A program made the translations under genes and the position numbers. A stretch of 64,000 nt of DNA from an uncultured Veillonella sp. (GTDB lineage Bacteria; Bacillota; Negativicutes; Veillonellales; Veillonellaceae). Under the pieces are notes generated by a model. The model saw only the letters and a program-made list of their open reading frames with translations, had not been told where the DNA came from and did no database searches. Shown here piece by piece: positions 40,202-49,017 of this stretch (the stretch's first letter is position 1; every line of letters begins with the position of its first letter). The DNA lies in assembly GCF_900545795.1 (NCBI RefSeq), contig NZ_URAR01000001.1, positions 1 through 64,000 of the forward strand. Direction: 5' to 3'.

Positions 40202-41317
40202 TTAACGAACAAACTCTACGCGTTCTTCTGTAAATTGTTCCACTCGCTCACTTGCCACTGACATACCTAAGCCTATGCTAGTCGGCACCGTCAAGGACGA
40301 ATTGGCCCCTACTTTTACCGTGTCACGCACTAAATCTACCGCCCAATAGCGCTCTGCGTCAGGAATATCATGAGGCAAGGAGTAATTAGGCAAAGAAGCA
40401 ATGGCTAAATTATACGCTCTCGCAATGCCCGTATCTAACATGCCACCGCTCCATACGGGAATATTATGGGCCGCACAGAGATCATGAATCTTCTTCGCCT
40501 CCGTAATACCACCAACGCGAGCCAATTTTATATTTATAGTCTTACAACTGCCCAATTCAATTGCTTTTCGTGCATCCTCTACAGAATCAATAGACTCGTC
40601 AAGACAAATAGGCGTATGAATAGCCTGTTGCAAATGACGATGATCCACTATATCATCACTAGCCAAAGGCTGTTCAATCATAAGCAAATTGTATTCATCT
40701 AACGCCTTAAAAGTCTCTATTTGATCTAAAGTATACGCTGAATTAGCATCAGCCATGAGCATAATATCACCAAACTCACGGCGAACTTGCTTAATATAAT
40801 CTAAGTCATAATTGGGCTTTATTTTACATTTTATACGCCTATACCCAGCCTCTAGATAACCTTCAATGGTACGACATAGATCATCTGGAGTTGGTTGTAT
40901 GCCTAAACTAACGCCTACTTCAACAGTACTGCGCGTACCACCTATAGCGGCAGCCAAACTAAGCCCTCGTTCTTGTGCATACAAGGACCAAAGCCCACAA
41001 TCAATGGCCGCGCGCGCCATCTTATTGCGGCGAATCCAATTCGTTGCCTCATAAAATTCTTCAGGATGCTCAATCCTGTTCATATCAAACAAAGCCGGAA
41101 TTAAATAACGCTTAATCACCTCAAAGGCACCGTCGCGAGTTTCTTCATTATACCAAGGATGCTCAATCGCTGAGCACTCACTATAGGTCATATATCCATC
41201 CGCCGTATATAGCTCCACTACAGTGAATGCTTTATCCTTCATATCAGCAAAACTCGTTTGAAATCCATGCTTTAAAGGCTGACGCATTTTGCGTAGCACT
41301 ACCTTATTAATTTTCAT
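40202..41317 (-). CDS. menC: o-Succinylbenzoate synthase / N-acylamino acid racemase family protein
   Basis: Enolase-superfamily enzyme of about 371 residues. The catalytic set is complete: KCKIKP (KxK), MADANSAY (Asp), IEQPL (Glu), LDESID (Asp), NIKLARVGG (Lys), and WSGGMLDTG. This branch includes true o-succinylbenzoate synthases (menaquinone pathway) and N-succinylamino-acid racemases, which cannot be told apart by motif. No other men gene is nearby, whereas an M20 peptidase and a methionine-binding protein are, so racemase activity in amino-acid salvage is a real alternative. ATG 41317 is chosen for spacing from GAGAGG. Confidence 0.85.
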   Translation of the reverse strand: MKINKVVLRKMRQPLKHGFQTSFADMKDKAFTVVELYTADGYMTYSECSAIEHPWYNEETRDGAFEVIKRYLIPALFDMNRIEHPEEFYEATNWIRRNKMARAAIDCGLWSLYAQERGLSLAAAIGGTRSTVEVGVSLGIQPTPDDLCRTIEGYLEAGYRRIKCKIKPNYDLDYIKQVRREFGDIMLMADANSAYTLDQIETFKALDEYNLLMIEQPLASDDIVDHRHLQQAIHTPICLDESIDSVEDARKAIELGSCKTINIKLARVGGITEAKKIHDLCAAHNIPVWSGGMLDTGIARAYNLAIASLPNYSLPHDIPDAERYWAVDLVRDTVKVGANSSLTVPTSIGLGMSVASERVEQFTEERVEFVR

Positions 41318-41351
41318 CCCCAACATCCTCTCTCTCAAATTCTTGGTAAAA

Positions 41352-41379
41352 AACTAGAGTCTCTTTCGAGACCCTAGTT
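41352..41379 (-). terminator. Terminator of the 393-residue orphan gene
   Basis: AACTAG-GGTCTC-GAAA-GAGACT-CTAGTT followed by TTTTTAC on the minus strand, 14 bases after the stop. Confidence 0.88.
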
Positions 41380-41392
41380 CAACATATTTTTA

Positions 41393-42574
41393 TTACTTCT
41401 TAGGCTCCTCTTTAGCCGTTAAATTTGATAAATCTGTATCAAATACATTGTCAATTAAATCTTCATAAGTAATCGATTCAGTTAAAGCTGATTCATCTAC
41501 GGAACCTTGCTTCCACTGACTCTGACTACGCTCACGAGCCTCAGCCTTAAAGCCATGCTCTTCTAATAGCTCATCATTATAGGCGTCTAATAATGGATTA
41601 TGATAGTCCCCATCAAAGCCCTCTTGAGCTATTGCCGCTCCTGCAGCAACACCAATGGCACTGGTAGGTTGAGCCTGAGTATTGGCAATAGGCTTAGCCC
41701 CTGCTTTCGTAGCGCCTGCTTCACCATCTAAACTATTGTGCCATACTTCCACTTCATCGCTATCCACTAAGGCATATAAATAAGCCCAAACAATTCGATT
41801 ATATCGTCTAAAATCAGTGACCACTTCAGCTACACGGGATTTTATTCCCACTTCACGAGCCATATTTTCAATCACTCTAAGTAATTCGGCAGTTCGGCCA
41901 TTAGCTATTTCTTTCACACAAGATGTAATGACCTCAGTCAAGCGAGTTTTTAAAGCATCTTCCACATTAGCAAGACCTTGCTGAACATACTGTTCACGCA
42001 ATTTAGAGCGCACTAACATGGCCTCTTCCTTGCCAATATGAAGGAATACAATGCTCATATCTTCGTCTGCTAGACGCACCCCAAATAAGCGATTCATGCC
42101 CGCTGCACTGACTAAGAAGGTGCCCTCGCTATCGCGACATTCTTGTTCTGTAAATGTATCGCTACCAGTCCCCTGGCAAGCTTTAATTACGGCGGTTAAA
42201 CCAACCTCCCATAATTTAGCTGCTTCTCGATCTGTAAAGACTTCATTCACAACCGATTTTGGATGTCCTTCATTTTTTACAGCCTGCACGGAAAGCTCAG
42301 CTAATGTACTAGTAGAATGCTCTTCAAAATAAGGGCGTTCAAACTCATAGCGTGCTCTCGCCACCATTTGCAATAGAACATCTTTAGGTTCTTCTATATA
42401 ACGACCTGCAAAAGGGCCATTTCCATACCAATTAACAACTACATCATCAATAACAACTAAATTCAGTGTATCATACACAGATAAAGTACCTTTCTCGATG
42501 GCCTTACTCACCTGAGCTGCCAATGCCATATACCCCTTTTTCATAGTCTCAGAATCACAACGAAACTGTCGCAT
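41393..42574 (-). CDS. Uncharacterised soluble protein
   Basis: 393 residues from ATG 42574, which follows GGAAG. I recognise no family. No signal peptide or membrane segment is visible. The N-terminal two thirds look helical and folded (KKGYMALAAQVSKAIEKG, ENMAREVGIKSRVAEVVTDF). A low-complexity Ala/Gly linker (about residues 290-325, SAIGVAAGAAIAQEG) leads to an acidic C-terminus (YEDLIDNVFDTDLSNL). Monocistronic with a strong terminator. Confidence 0.7.
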   Translation of the reverse strand: MRQFRCDSETMKKGYMALAAQVSKAIEKGTLSVYDTLNLVVIDDVVVNWYGNGPFAGRYIEEPKDVLLQMVARARYEFERPYFEEHSTSTLAELSVQAVKNEGHPKSVVNEVFTDREAAKLWEVGLTAVIKACQGTGSDTFTEQECRDSEGTFLVSAAGMNRLFGVRLADEDMSIVFLHIGKEEAMLVRSKLREQYVQQGLANVEDALKTRLTEVITSCVKEIANGRTAELLRVIENMAREVGIKSRVAEVVTDFRRYNRIVWAYLYALVDSDEVEVWHNSLDGEAGATKAGAKPIANTQAQPTSAIGVAAGAAIAQEGFDGDYHNPLLDAYNDELLEEHGFKAEARERSQSQWKQGSVDESALTESITYEDLIDNVFDTDLSNLTAKEEPKK

Positions 42575-42959
42575 AATACACTTCCTTTCCCTACTTCGCA
42601 CATATTTTATAATATGTGTTTATGCTTATTTTTAAAGCTTTAGTAAATCCACAAACCTCAGTCATCATATGTACCTCTTATATAATATATATTTATATAA
42701 GCTTCTATGAAAAGCGAGATTTCATTTTTATCTATCGACCCTCACCTACAACACAGTATATCCATTAATATCATACCATGTATGCCTTAAGGGTATTACA
42801 TTCTTTTATATTATAAATCATCAGTCCCAGTACGTCTATATTAAAACTATATATTATGTACCACGTTTTGTGAATTTTAAACACTACACACGAATGCTAT
42901 GTGCACGCTACTTTATATAATACCTTCTCCACTACATACATCAATATATCTCACTATAC

Positions 42960-43105
42960 CCCTTCCTACTTCCACCTGCACCTTTCATACGCCCCCTGCC
43001 CGTTCATACTTCCCCCTACACGGTCCATACTTCCCCCTACACGGTCCATACTCCCCCCTCCCCCTTCATCCGTTCCTCTACACCTTCATACTTTCCCCTA
43101 CGTCT
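42960..43105. repeat. C-rich 21-bp tandem repeat in a geneless 1.1-kb spacer
   Basis: Units CCCGTTCATACTTCCCCCTAC, ACGGTCCATACTTCCCCCTAC (43021), ACGGTCCATACTCCCCCCTCC (43042) and two degraded ones. The plus strand is almost purely pyrimidine in the conserved half. The 21-base period keeps frames open by chance. I see no gene between 42575 and 43434. Confidence 0.8.
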
Positions 43106-43434
43106 CTATACATCGACCTATATCCGCATATATCTACATACATCGATACGTCGATTATCAATTCAATCTAATTTCTATTATTATTTTCAATTATTACTAT
43201 ATTAGATTTCAACCATCTAATATAGTAATCTTAAGCATTTTCTGATTTTGGCCATCTCGCATCCAATTCTCTTTTCCACATTTTTTATTCTCAATTAGGC
43301 TTATTTTTCTATAGACTATCTTGTATATTATACATAAAATCTTCATTTTCAATTCATTTTAGGAATACATAAAGCCCCTATACAAGGTAAAATGTTTTTT
43401 ACGAATAACTGACATGATTTTTATTAATTTTCAA

Positions 43435-43462
43435 TTGACAGATATGTCAATTAGAGTACAAT
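43435..43462 (+). promoter_or_regulatory. cstA promoter
   Basis: TTGACA (43435-43440), 16 bases, TACAAT (43457-43462). The start would be near 43469, giving a 245-base untranslated leader. Confidence 0.75.
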
Positions 43463-43468
43463 AAGACT

Positions 43469-43700
43469 TAAGAAATGGTTTCATTCTGGCAAAAGTTTGC
43501 CGATACAACTCATTTGCCATCGGGAAAATGTTACCATGAAAAGTTGTAGGAACATATCTAGCAATAAGCGAAGAATTGCTAGCATATATCTTATATACTT
43601 TATTCTTTATTTCCCGCACAAAGCATTGAAAGGACAATTTGATATCTTTCTGAATTTATTTTATCTTATCGTTTGTCCACTTTCAGTGCTCATATTTACT
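43469..43700 (+). promoter_or_regulatory. Long structured leader of cstA
   Basis: Several helices can be drawn: ATGGT-TT-CATT (43475-43485) with AATG-TT-ACCAT (43527-43537); inside it GGCAA/TTGCC (43488-43501); ACAACT (43505-43510) within that loop with AGTTGT (43542-43547) outside it, a possible pseudoknot; the perfect hairpin CTAGCAAT/ATTGCTAG (43558-43582); and GGACAA..GATA/TATC..TTGTCC (43632-43678) just before the ribosome binding site. It matches no riboswitch class I know. Function is inferred only from length, structure and position. Confidence 0.5.
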
Positions 43701-43713
43701 GGAGGTGTTCTCA

Positions 43714-45555
43714 GTGGAAATGAATGGTCTTTATTTGGTAATTGCCTCCGCCTGTGTATTAATCCTGGCGTACCGCTTTTATGGGGCATTTATTGCAGCC
43801 AAAGTTCTTACCCTTGACCAATATCGTCCTACACCAGCTGTAGTTCACAATGATGGTCATGACTATGTACCTACTAACAAATGGGTTACATTTGGTCACC
43901 ACTTCGCTGCGATCGCTGGCGCTGGTCCTCTCGTTGGTCCAGTTATTGCCGCACAATTTGGTTATTTACCTGGTTTACTTTGGATTTTAATCGGTTCTGT
44001 AGTAGCCGGTGCCGTGCATGACATGGTTATCCTTTTCGCGTCAATTCGTTACGATGGTAAATCCATCGCCGATATTGCGAAAGAAGAAATTAGTAATTTA
44101 GCAAGTGTTGGTGCTATGTTGTCCACATTATTCTTGTTAATCATTACTCTTGCTGGTATGGCCGTAGTAGTTGCTAACGCACTTCATGGCTCTGCTTGGG
44201 GTTTCTTCTCCGTAAGTATGACTATTCCAATTGCTATTTTCGTTGGTATCTACTTACGTTGGTTACGTCCTGGTAAAATCCAAGAAGCTACTATCATCGG
44301 TGTAGCACTTATCTTCGCCGCTATTCTTTACGGTCCAGAAGTTGCTGCTTCCCCTTATGCTTCCTGGTTCTTATACGACTTACATGAAATTGAAATCATG
44401 TTAGCTGTATACGGTTTCTTCGCTGCCGCTTTACCAGTATGGTTGCTTTTAGCTCCTCGTGACTACTTATCAACTTACTTAAAAATTGGTACAATTGGTG
44501 CCCTTGCATTAGGTATCATTATCGTAATGCCAGTAATCCAAATGCCAGCTGTTACTCCTTACATTTGGGGTGGCGGTCCAGTACTTAAAGGTGCTGTATT
44601 CCCATTCATCTTTATTACTATCGCTTGCGGTGCTTTATCTGGTTTCCATACAGTTATCGCAACTGGTACTACTCCTAAGATGATCACTAATGAAAAAGAA
44701 ATTCTTCCTATCGGTTACGGTGCAATGCTTACTGAAGCCTTCATCGCTATGATGGCTTTAATCGCAGCGACTGCACTTCATCCAGATGATTATTTCGCAA
44801 TCAACTCTACTACTGAAACTTTCCAAGCTTTAGGCTTGCAAGTTCATGAATTACCTGCACTTTCCGCTATGGTTGGCGAAGACTTAATGCATCGTCCAGG
44901 TGGCGCTGTATCCTTAGCAGTAGGTATGGCTCATATCTTCTCCCGTCTTCCTAACATGGCTCACTTAATGGGTTACTGGTATCATTTCTGTATCATGTTC
45001 GAAGCATTATTCATCATGACACTTATCGATGCTGGTACTCGTGTAGGTCGTTACTTATTACAAGAATTATTAGGTCGCTTCTACAAACCATTGGGCAATG
45101 TGAACTGGCAACCAGGCGTTTATGGCTGTGCTGCTCTTATCTGCTTAATGTGGGGTTATCTAGTACTTCAAGGTAACATTGGTATTATCTGGCCTCTATT
45201 CGGTGTATCTAACCAATTATTAGGTACTATGACATTGGCAGTTGGTACAACTGTTATCATGCGCCTTGGTCGTAAACGTTATGCTTGGGTAACTGGCGTG
45301 CCTTGCTTCTTCATGGCAATCATCGCTATCGCTGCAGATTTCGAAAACGTATTCTACAGCTATGTACCAGCAGGCAAATGGACACTCGTAGCCTTCAGTG
45401 CTATCATGTTCTTGATGATCGTAATTGTATTAGTTGAAGCAGTTCGCAGCTGGATTCGTCTTGCTAAGATGCCTCAAAACTATCAAACTCAGGCTGAAAT
45501 CGAAGCTGAAAGTCTCAAGAAATATGGTGCTCCAAAACCAATGGAACAACAATAA
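43714..45555 (+). CDS. cstA: Carbon starvation protein A family transporter
   Basis: 613 residues, at least fourteen hydrophobic segments. CstA hallmarks: RPTPAVVHNDGHDYVPTNK, HHFAAIAGAGPLVGPVIAAQ, ACGALSGFHTVIATGTTPKM, LIDAGTRVGRYLLQE. Members import pyruvate or peptides; in a lactate/pyruvate-fermenting organism pyruvate transport is attractive but unproven. I choose GTG 43714 (MEMNGLYLV), eight bases after GGAGG; the GTG at 43705 overlaps that site. Codon use is rich in optimal codons, suggesting high expression. Single gene with a strong terminator. Confidence 0.94.
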   Translation: MEMNGLYLVIASACVLILAYRFYGAFIAAKVLTLDQYRPTPAVVHNDGHDYVPTNKWVTFGHHFAAIAGAGPLVGPVIAAQFGYLPGLLWILIGSVVAGAVHDMVILFASIRYDGKSIADIAKEEISNLASVGAMLSTLFLLIITLAGMAVVVANALHGSAWGFFSVSMTIPIAIFVGIYLRWLRPGKIQEATIIGVALIFAAILYGPEVAASPYASWFLYDLHEIEIMLAVYGFFAAALPVWLLLAPRDYLSTYLKIGTIGALALGIIIVMPVIQMPAVTPYIWGGGPVLKGAVFPFIFITIACGALSGFHTVIATGTTPKMITNEKEILPIGYGAMLTEAFIAMMALIAATALHPDDYFAINSTTETFQALGLQVHELPALSAMVGEDLMHRPGGAVSLAVGMAHIFSRLPNMAHLMGYWYHFCIMFEALFIMTLIDAGTRVGRYLLQELLGRFYKPLGNVNWQPGVYGCAALICLMWGYLVLQGNIGIIWPLFGVSNQLLGTMTLAVGTTVIMRLGRKRYAWVTGVPCFFMAIIAIAADFENVFYSYVPAGKWTLVAFSAIMFLMIVIVLVEAVRSWIRLAKMPQNYQTQAEIEAESLKKYGAPKPMEQQ

Positions 45556-45604
45556 TTGACACGTACCTATCTATAGGCCTATGGCCTTAGAAGGTAACCA
45601 TATA

Positions 45605-45635
45605 AAATAGGTCCTATCAATGATAGGACCTATTT
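45605..45635 (+). terminator. cstA terminator
   Basis: AAATAGGTCCTATCA and TGATAGGACCTATTT form a near-continuous stem followed by seven T. The spacer 45636-45978 after it is AT-rich; a TATAAT (45921) and the direct repeat TTTATACG (45930-45946) precede the next gene. Confidence 0.92.
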
Positions 45636-45978
45636 TTTTGCTTTAGTAAGATCTATTTTACTGACGATTTAAATATAAATATATTTAAACATACCCTTTC
45701 ATATAAATACCGAATGGTTTTAGACATACCTTCCTCTATTTACTGCTATTTATCAAACTTTATTCATTCATATTTCATCTCTACTAATAATAAAATTATC
45801 TTCACTAAATCCCTCTATAAGCGTTTTTATGAACTACGCCCAACCTAAATCATAACTTTAATTAATCTTTAATATGCCTAATATGCAAAATTCAAGATTC
45901 CCCCTAATGCAAAATAGGAGTATAATGTCTTTATACGTTTTATACGAGTAGATATTTGTTGTATAGGAGGGCACAAAG

Positions 45979-47340
45979 TTGAACCTATTAAAAAATTGGA
46001 AAATTCATCTTCTTTGCTTGCTTATCACCTTATTAGCAGAGGGGATTGGCATAATTAAATTTGGAATCATTGTATTTTTACCATTACTCTATTCCTTAGT
46101 TATTGGCCTTATTATTTCAATACCTAAATTAAAGATTATGACAGAAGAGCAAATGGAAGCCGCTACTGATTATCTCAACATCTCCATTATGCTATTAATG
46201 ACTAAGATTGGCCTCGGTATTGGTCCTAATCTTCACATCATCATGAATTCTGGTTGGGCTTTAATTTTACAAGAGCTCGGTCACTTACTCGGCACTATTA
46301 TCTTAGGTTTACCTGTAGCTTTATTAGTAGGTATGCGTCGCGAATCTATTGGTGCTTGTTATTCCATCGACCGAGAAGCCAATGTAGCTATCATCATCGA
46401 TCGCTATGGCTTCCACTCCCCTGAAGGGCGCGGCGTAATGGGCATGTACATTTGCGGTACTCTCTTCGGTGCTATGTGGATTTCTATTCTATCCGGTGTA
46501 ATTTCTCAACTCAATGTATTCCATCCCCTTGCTTTAGCTATGGGCGCCGGCATAGGCAGTGCTAGTATGATGGCTGCTGCTACAGGTTCAATCGTAGCTG
46601 TTCATCCTGAGTTTGAAAAAGAAATCATGAGTATTGCAGGCGCAGCCAATCTCTTGACCAGCGTTGTGGGCGTTTACTTTAGCCTCTTCGTATCCTTACC
46701 ACTTATGGAAAAGCTTTATACATTCTGTGCTCGTAAATTTAGACATACTAGCCATGAAATGGGCGGTTCTAAAAACAATACAGCCACAGCAGAAACAGCT
46801 AGTGCAGCTACTAACACCGCTCATAATGCAGTATATGAGCCAAATACTAGCGAGCCTACTAAGGCTGCACAACCAGCCTTAAGATTTAGCCAAAAATGTA
46901 TTAAATTCTTCGTTATCGCCTTCATCGCCGCTATCATTACAGCTATTGGCAATATATTAGATGGTAAACATCTATTCAGTGATAGCCTTCAAGGCTGCCT
47001 CATCTTAGCTGGCATCTCCTTCTTAGGCGCCGTTATTTCCTATTTACCAGGTTTCAAAAAATTACCTATGGTATTCTGGGTATCTATTTTAGGTGTAATC
47101 CTCTCCATCCCTGGCGTGCCTGGCGCTATGTGGTTCACTAAAGAAACAGCAGAGGTAACCTTCCTCGCTACCACTACACCAGTACTTGCTTATGCAGGTT
47201 TGTCCTTAGGTAAAGACCTTGATGCCTTTAAGCAATTATCATGGCGCATCGTGCCAGTGGCCTTAGCCGTTGCTACAGGGACCTTCCTTTGTGCTACTTT
47301 AGTGGCCGAAGTCGTACTTCACTGGGAAGGCCTATTCTAA
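45979..47340 (+). CDS. DUF3100 family integral membrane protein
   Basis: 453 residues, about ten hydrophobic segments in two halves around a hydrophilic linker (about 255-300, TATAETASAATNTAHNA). Motifs seen in the family: MTKIGLGIGPNL, YSIDREANVAIIIDRYG, MGAGIGSASMMAAATGSI. Probably a transporter. TTG start at 45979 after GGAGGG. The M20D amidohydrolase gene begins 102 bases downstream on the same strand with no terminator between, so it probably imports the amide substrate of that enzyme. Confidence 0.85.
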   Translation: MNLLKNWKIHLLCLLITLLAEGIGIIKFGIIVFLPLLYSLVIGLIISIPKLKIMTEEQMEAATDYLNISIMLLMTKIGLGIGPNLHIIMNSGWALILQELGHLLGTIILGLPVALLVGMRRESIGACYSIDREANVAIIIDRYGFHSPEGRGVMGMYICGTLFGAMWISILSGVISQLNVFHPLALAMGAGIGSASMMAAATGSIVAVHPEFEKEIMSIAGAANLLTSVVGVYFSLFVSLPLMEKLYTFCARKFRHTSHEMGGSKNNTATAETASAATNTAHNAVYEPNTSEPTKAAQPALRFSQKCIKFFVIAFIAAIITAIGNILDGKHLFSDSLQGCLILAGISFLGAVISYLPGFKKLPMVFWVSILGVILSIPGVPGAMWFTKETAEVTFLATTTPVLAYAGLSLGKDLDAFKQLSWRIVPVALAVATGTFLCATLVAEVVLHWEGLF

Positions 47341-47442
47341 AATACGCAAGTCAATATAGTGAAAAAATATATAAAATAAAGAATGTAAAAATATAAAAAA
47401 TGTAAAGAGTCTAAAGAACGTAAAGAAAGAAGGAATTATTAA

Positions 47443-48780
47443 ATGAGCACAACTGCTAATCAACTCAGTATTACAGAAGTAAAAGCTCGTGTATGTAAAG
47501 CTATCGAGGATAATATGCCTCGCTTAATGGAAATTGCAGAGCGCATTATGGCAGCCCCTGAATTAGGCTATAAAGAAAATAAAACCTCCGCTGTAGTACA
47601 AGAGGTTTTTAAAGAATTGCAGATTCCCTTTACTACCGGCCACGCATTAACTGGTGTTAAAGGGCGCTTAAAAGGTAAAAGCTCAGCTCACACAGTGGCT
47701 ATGATTGGTGAATTAGATGCCATTCTTTGCCCTAAACATCCTCGTGCTGATGAATTGACTGGTGCGGCTCACTGCTGTGGCCACAATGTGCAAATCGCCA
47801 ACCTTATCGCGGTAGCACTAGGCTTACAAGCTCCTGGCGTTATGGATAATCTCGGTGGCGATGTAGTCCTCTTTGCTGTGCCTGCTGAAGAATATGTGGA
47901 GATTGACTACCGCAATAAGCTTCGTGAAGAAGGCAAAATCCGCTACCTCGGCGGCAAACAACAACTTATCTATGAAGGGGCCTTCGACGATATTGACATG
48001 GCTATGCAAATGCATGTCAATCCAGCCTCTACCCCAACTGGTGAAATGGGTCTTGGTACTACATCCAATGGCTTTATCGGTAAGTTAATCGAATACCATG
48101 GTAAAGCGGCTCATGCGGCAGGCGCTCCTCACGAAGGGGTAAATGCCCTTCAAGCTTGTATAATGGGCGTTATGGGGGTAAATGCCATTCGCGACACCTT
48201 CAAAGAACGCGATTATTTCCGTTTCCACCCTATCATCAATAGCGGTGGTAGCCTTGTTAATGTTGTACCAGACTATGTAACTATGGAAAGTTATGTACGT
48301 GCTGCCACTGTAGAAGGCATGGTAGATGGTAATTTCAAAGTAAATCGCGCCTTAAAAGCTGGCGCCGATGCCCTCGGTGCAACTTGTGAAATCCACGATT
48401 TACCAGGTTATTTACCAATGCGCAATGATGCAGTTATGAATCGTTTCTTAAAAGAAAATTCCATTCCACTCTTTGGCGAAGACAATGTTATCCTAGGCGA
48501 TCATATTACAGCCAGCACAGATATGGGCGATGTATCCCACATCTTGCCAGTCATCCATCCTTGGGTAGGCTGTATCAAGGGCGTACTTCATGGCGCTGAC
48601 TATGAAATCGTAAATAACGACGTCGCCTATACAAAAACTGCTCAGTCCTTAGCTATGACCATTGTCGACCTTTTATATGGCAATGCAGAAGGAGCCAGCG
48701 AAGTCAAAGCAGGCTATAAGCCAGTATTTACTAAGGAAGAATACTTGAAATTTATGGACTCCATTGCTGAAGGCAAATAA
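47443..48780 (+). CDS. M20D amidohydrolase (AbgB/HipO-like)
   Basis: 445 residues. Zinc-peptidase motifs: AMIGELDAI, GAAHCCGHNVQIAN (HCCGH), FAVPAEEYVE (Glu pair), QMHVNP, GKAAHAAGAPHEGVNAL in the dimerisation domain, and STDMGDVSHILPVIHPWV. Enzymes of this group cleave N-acyl or aminobenzoyl amino acids. Pairing with a DUF3100 membrane protein suggests an uptake-and-hydrolysis unit. AGAAGGA precedes the ATG. Confidence 0.9.
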   Translation: MSTTANQLSITEVKARVCKAIEDNMPRLMEIAERIMAAPELGYKENKTSAVVQEVFKELQIPFTTGHALTGVKGRLKGKSSAHTVAMIGELDAILCPKHPRADELTGAAHCCGHNVQIANLIAVALGLQAPGVMDNLGGDVVLFAVPAEEYVEIDYRNKLREEGKIRYLGGKQQLIYEGAFDDIDMAMQMHVNPASTPTGEMGLGTTSNGFIGKLIEYHGKAAHAAGAPHEGVNALQACIMGVMGVNAIRDTFKERDYFRFHPIINSGGSLVNVVPDYVTMESYVRAATVEGMVDGNFKVNRALKAGADALGATCEIHDLPGYLPMRNDAVMNRFLKENSIPLFGEDNVILGDHITASTDMGDVSHILPVIHPWVGCIKGVLHGADYEIVNNDVAYTKTAQSLAMTIVDLLYGNAEGASEVKAGYKPVFTKEEYLKFMDSIAEGK

Positions 48781-48794
48781 AATTTAAATAAAAC

Positions 48795-48857
48795 AAAAGA
48801 CACCCTACTGAAAACCGCGAAGCTAGTTCGACTGGTATTTCTTGTAGGGTGTCTTTT
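48795..48857. terminator. Convergent terminator between amidohydrolase and third adhesin
   Basis: AAAAGACACCCTAC (48795-48808) pairs perfectly with GTAGGGTGTCTTTT (48844-48857); the 35-base interior contains a second helix (CGAA/TTCG). Confidence 0.85.
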
Positions 48858-48885
48858 ATTATCGTTATTTAAATTTACTACAGTA

Positions 48886-48950
48886 TGCTTCTTAACTTTA
48901 TTCTAAACTTCTTCTTAACCTTATTCTAAACTTCTTTTTAACATTCCTAA
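48886..48950. repeat. Degenerate 23-bp tandem repeat in the third adhesin's 3' region
   Basis: CTTCTTAACTTTATTCTAAA, CTTCTTCTTAACCTTATTCTAAA and CTTCTTTTTAACATTCCTAAAAA lie between the adhesin stop (49018) and the terminator at 48795-48857. Confidence 0.7.
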
Positions 48951-49017
48951 AAACTTGTACTCAATTTTATTCCAAGCCTAACACTTATTTTAATACAAGC
49001 TTAGCTTTGTTAATACA

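Noticed and set aside
42899..43245. Overlapping plus-strand open frames of 90-114 codons
   Set aside because: They come from the 21-bp repeat (a multiple of three) in a C-rich spacer, have no ribosome binding site and encode only repeated Pro/Leu/Tyr-rich words.
43431..43637. Minus-strand 68-codon frame over the cstA leader
   Set aside because: It would be antisense to a clear promoter and leader, lacks a ribosome binding site and has no recognisable protein features.
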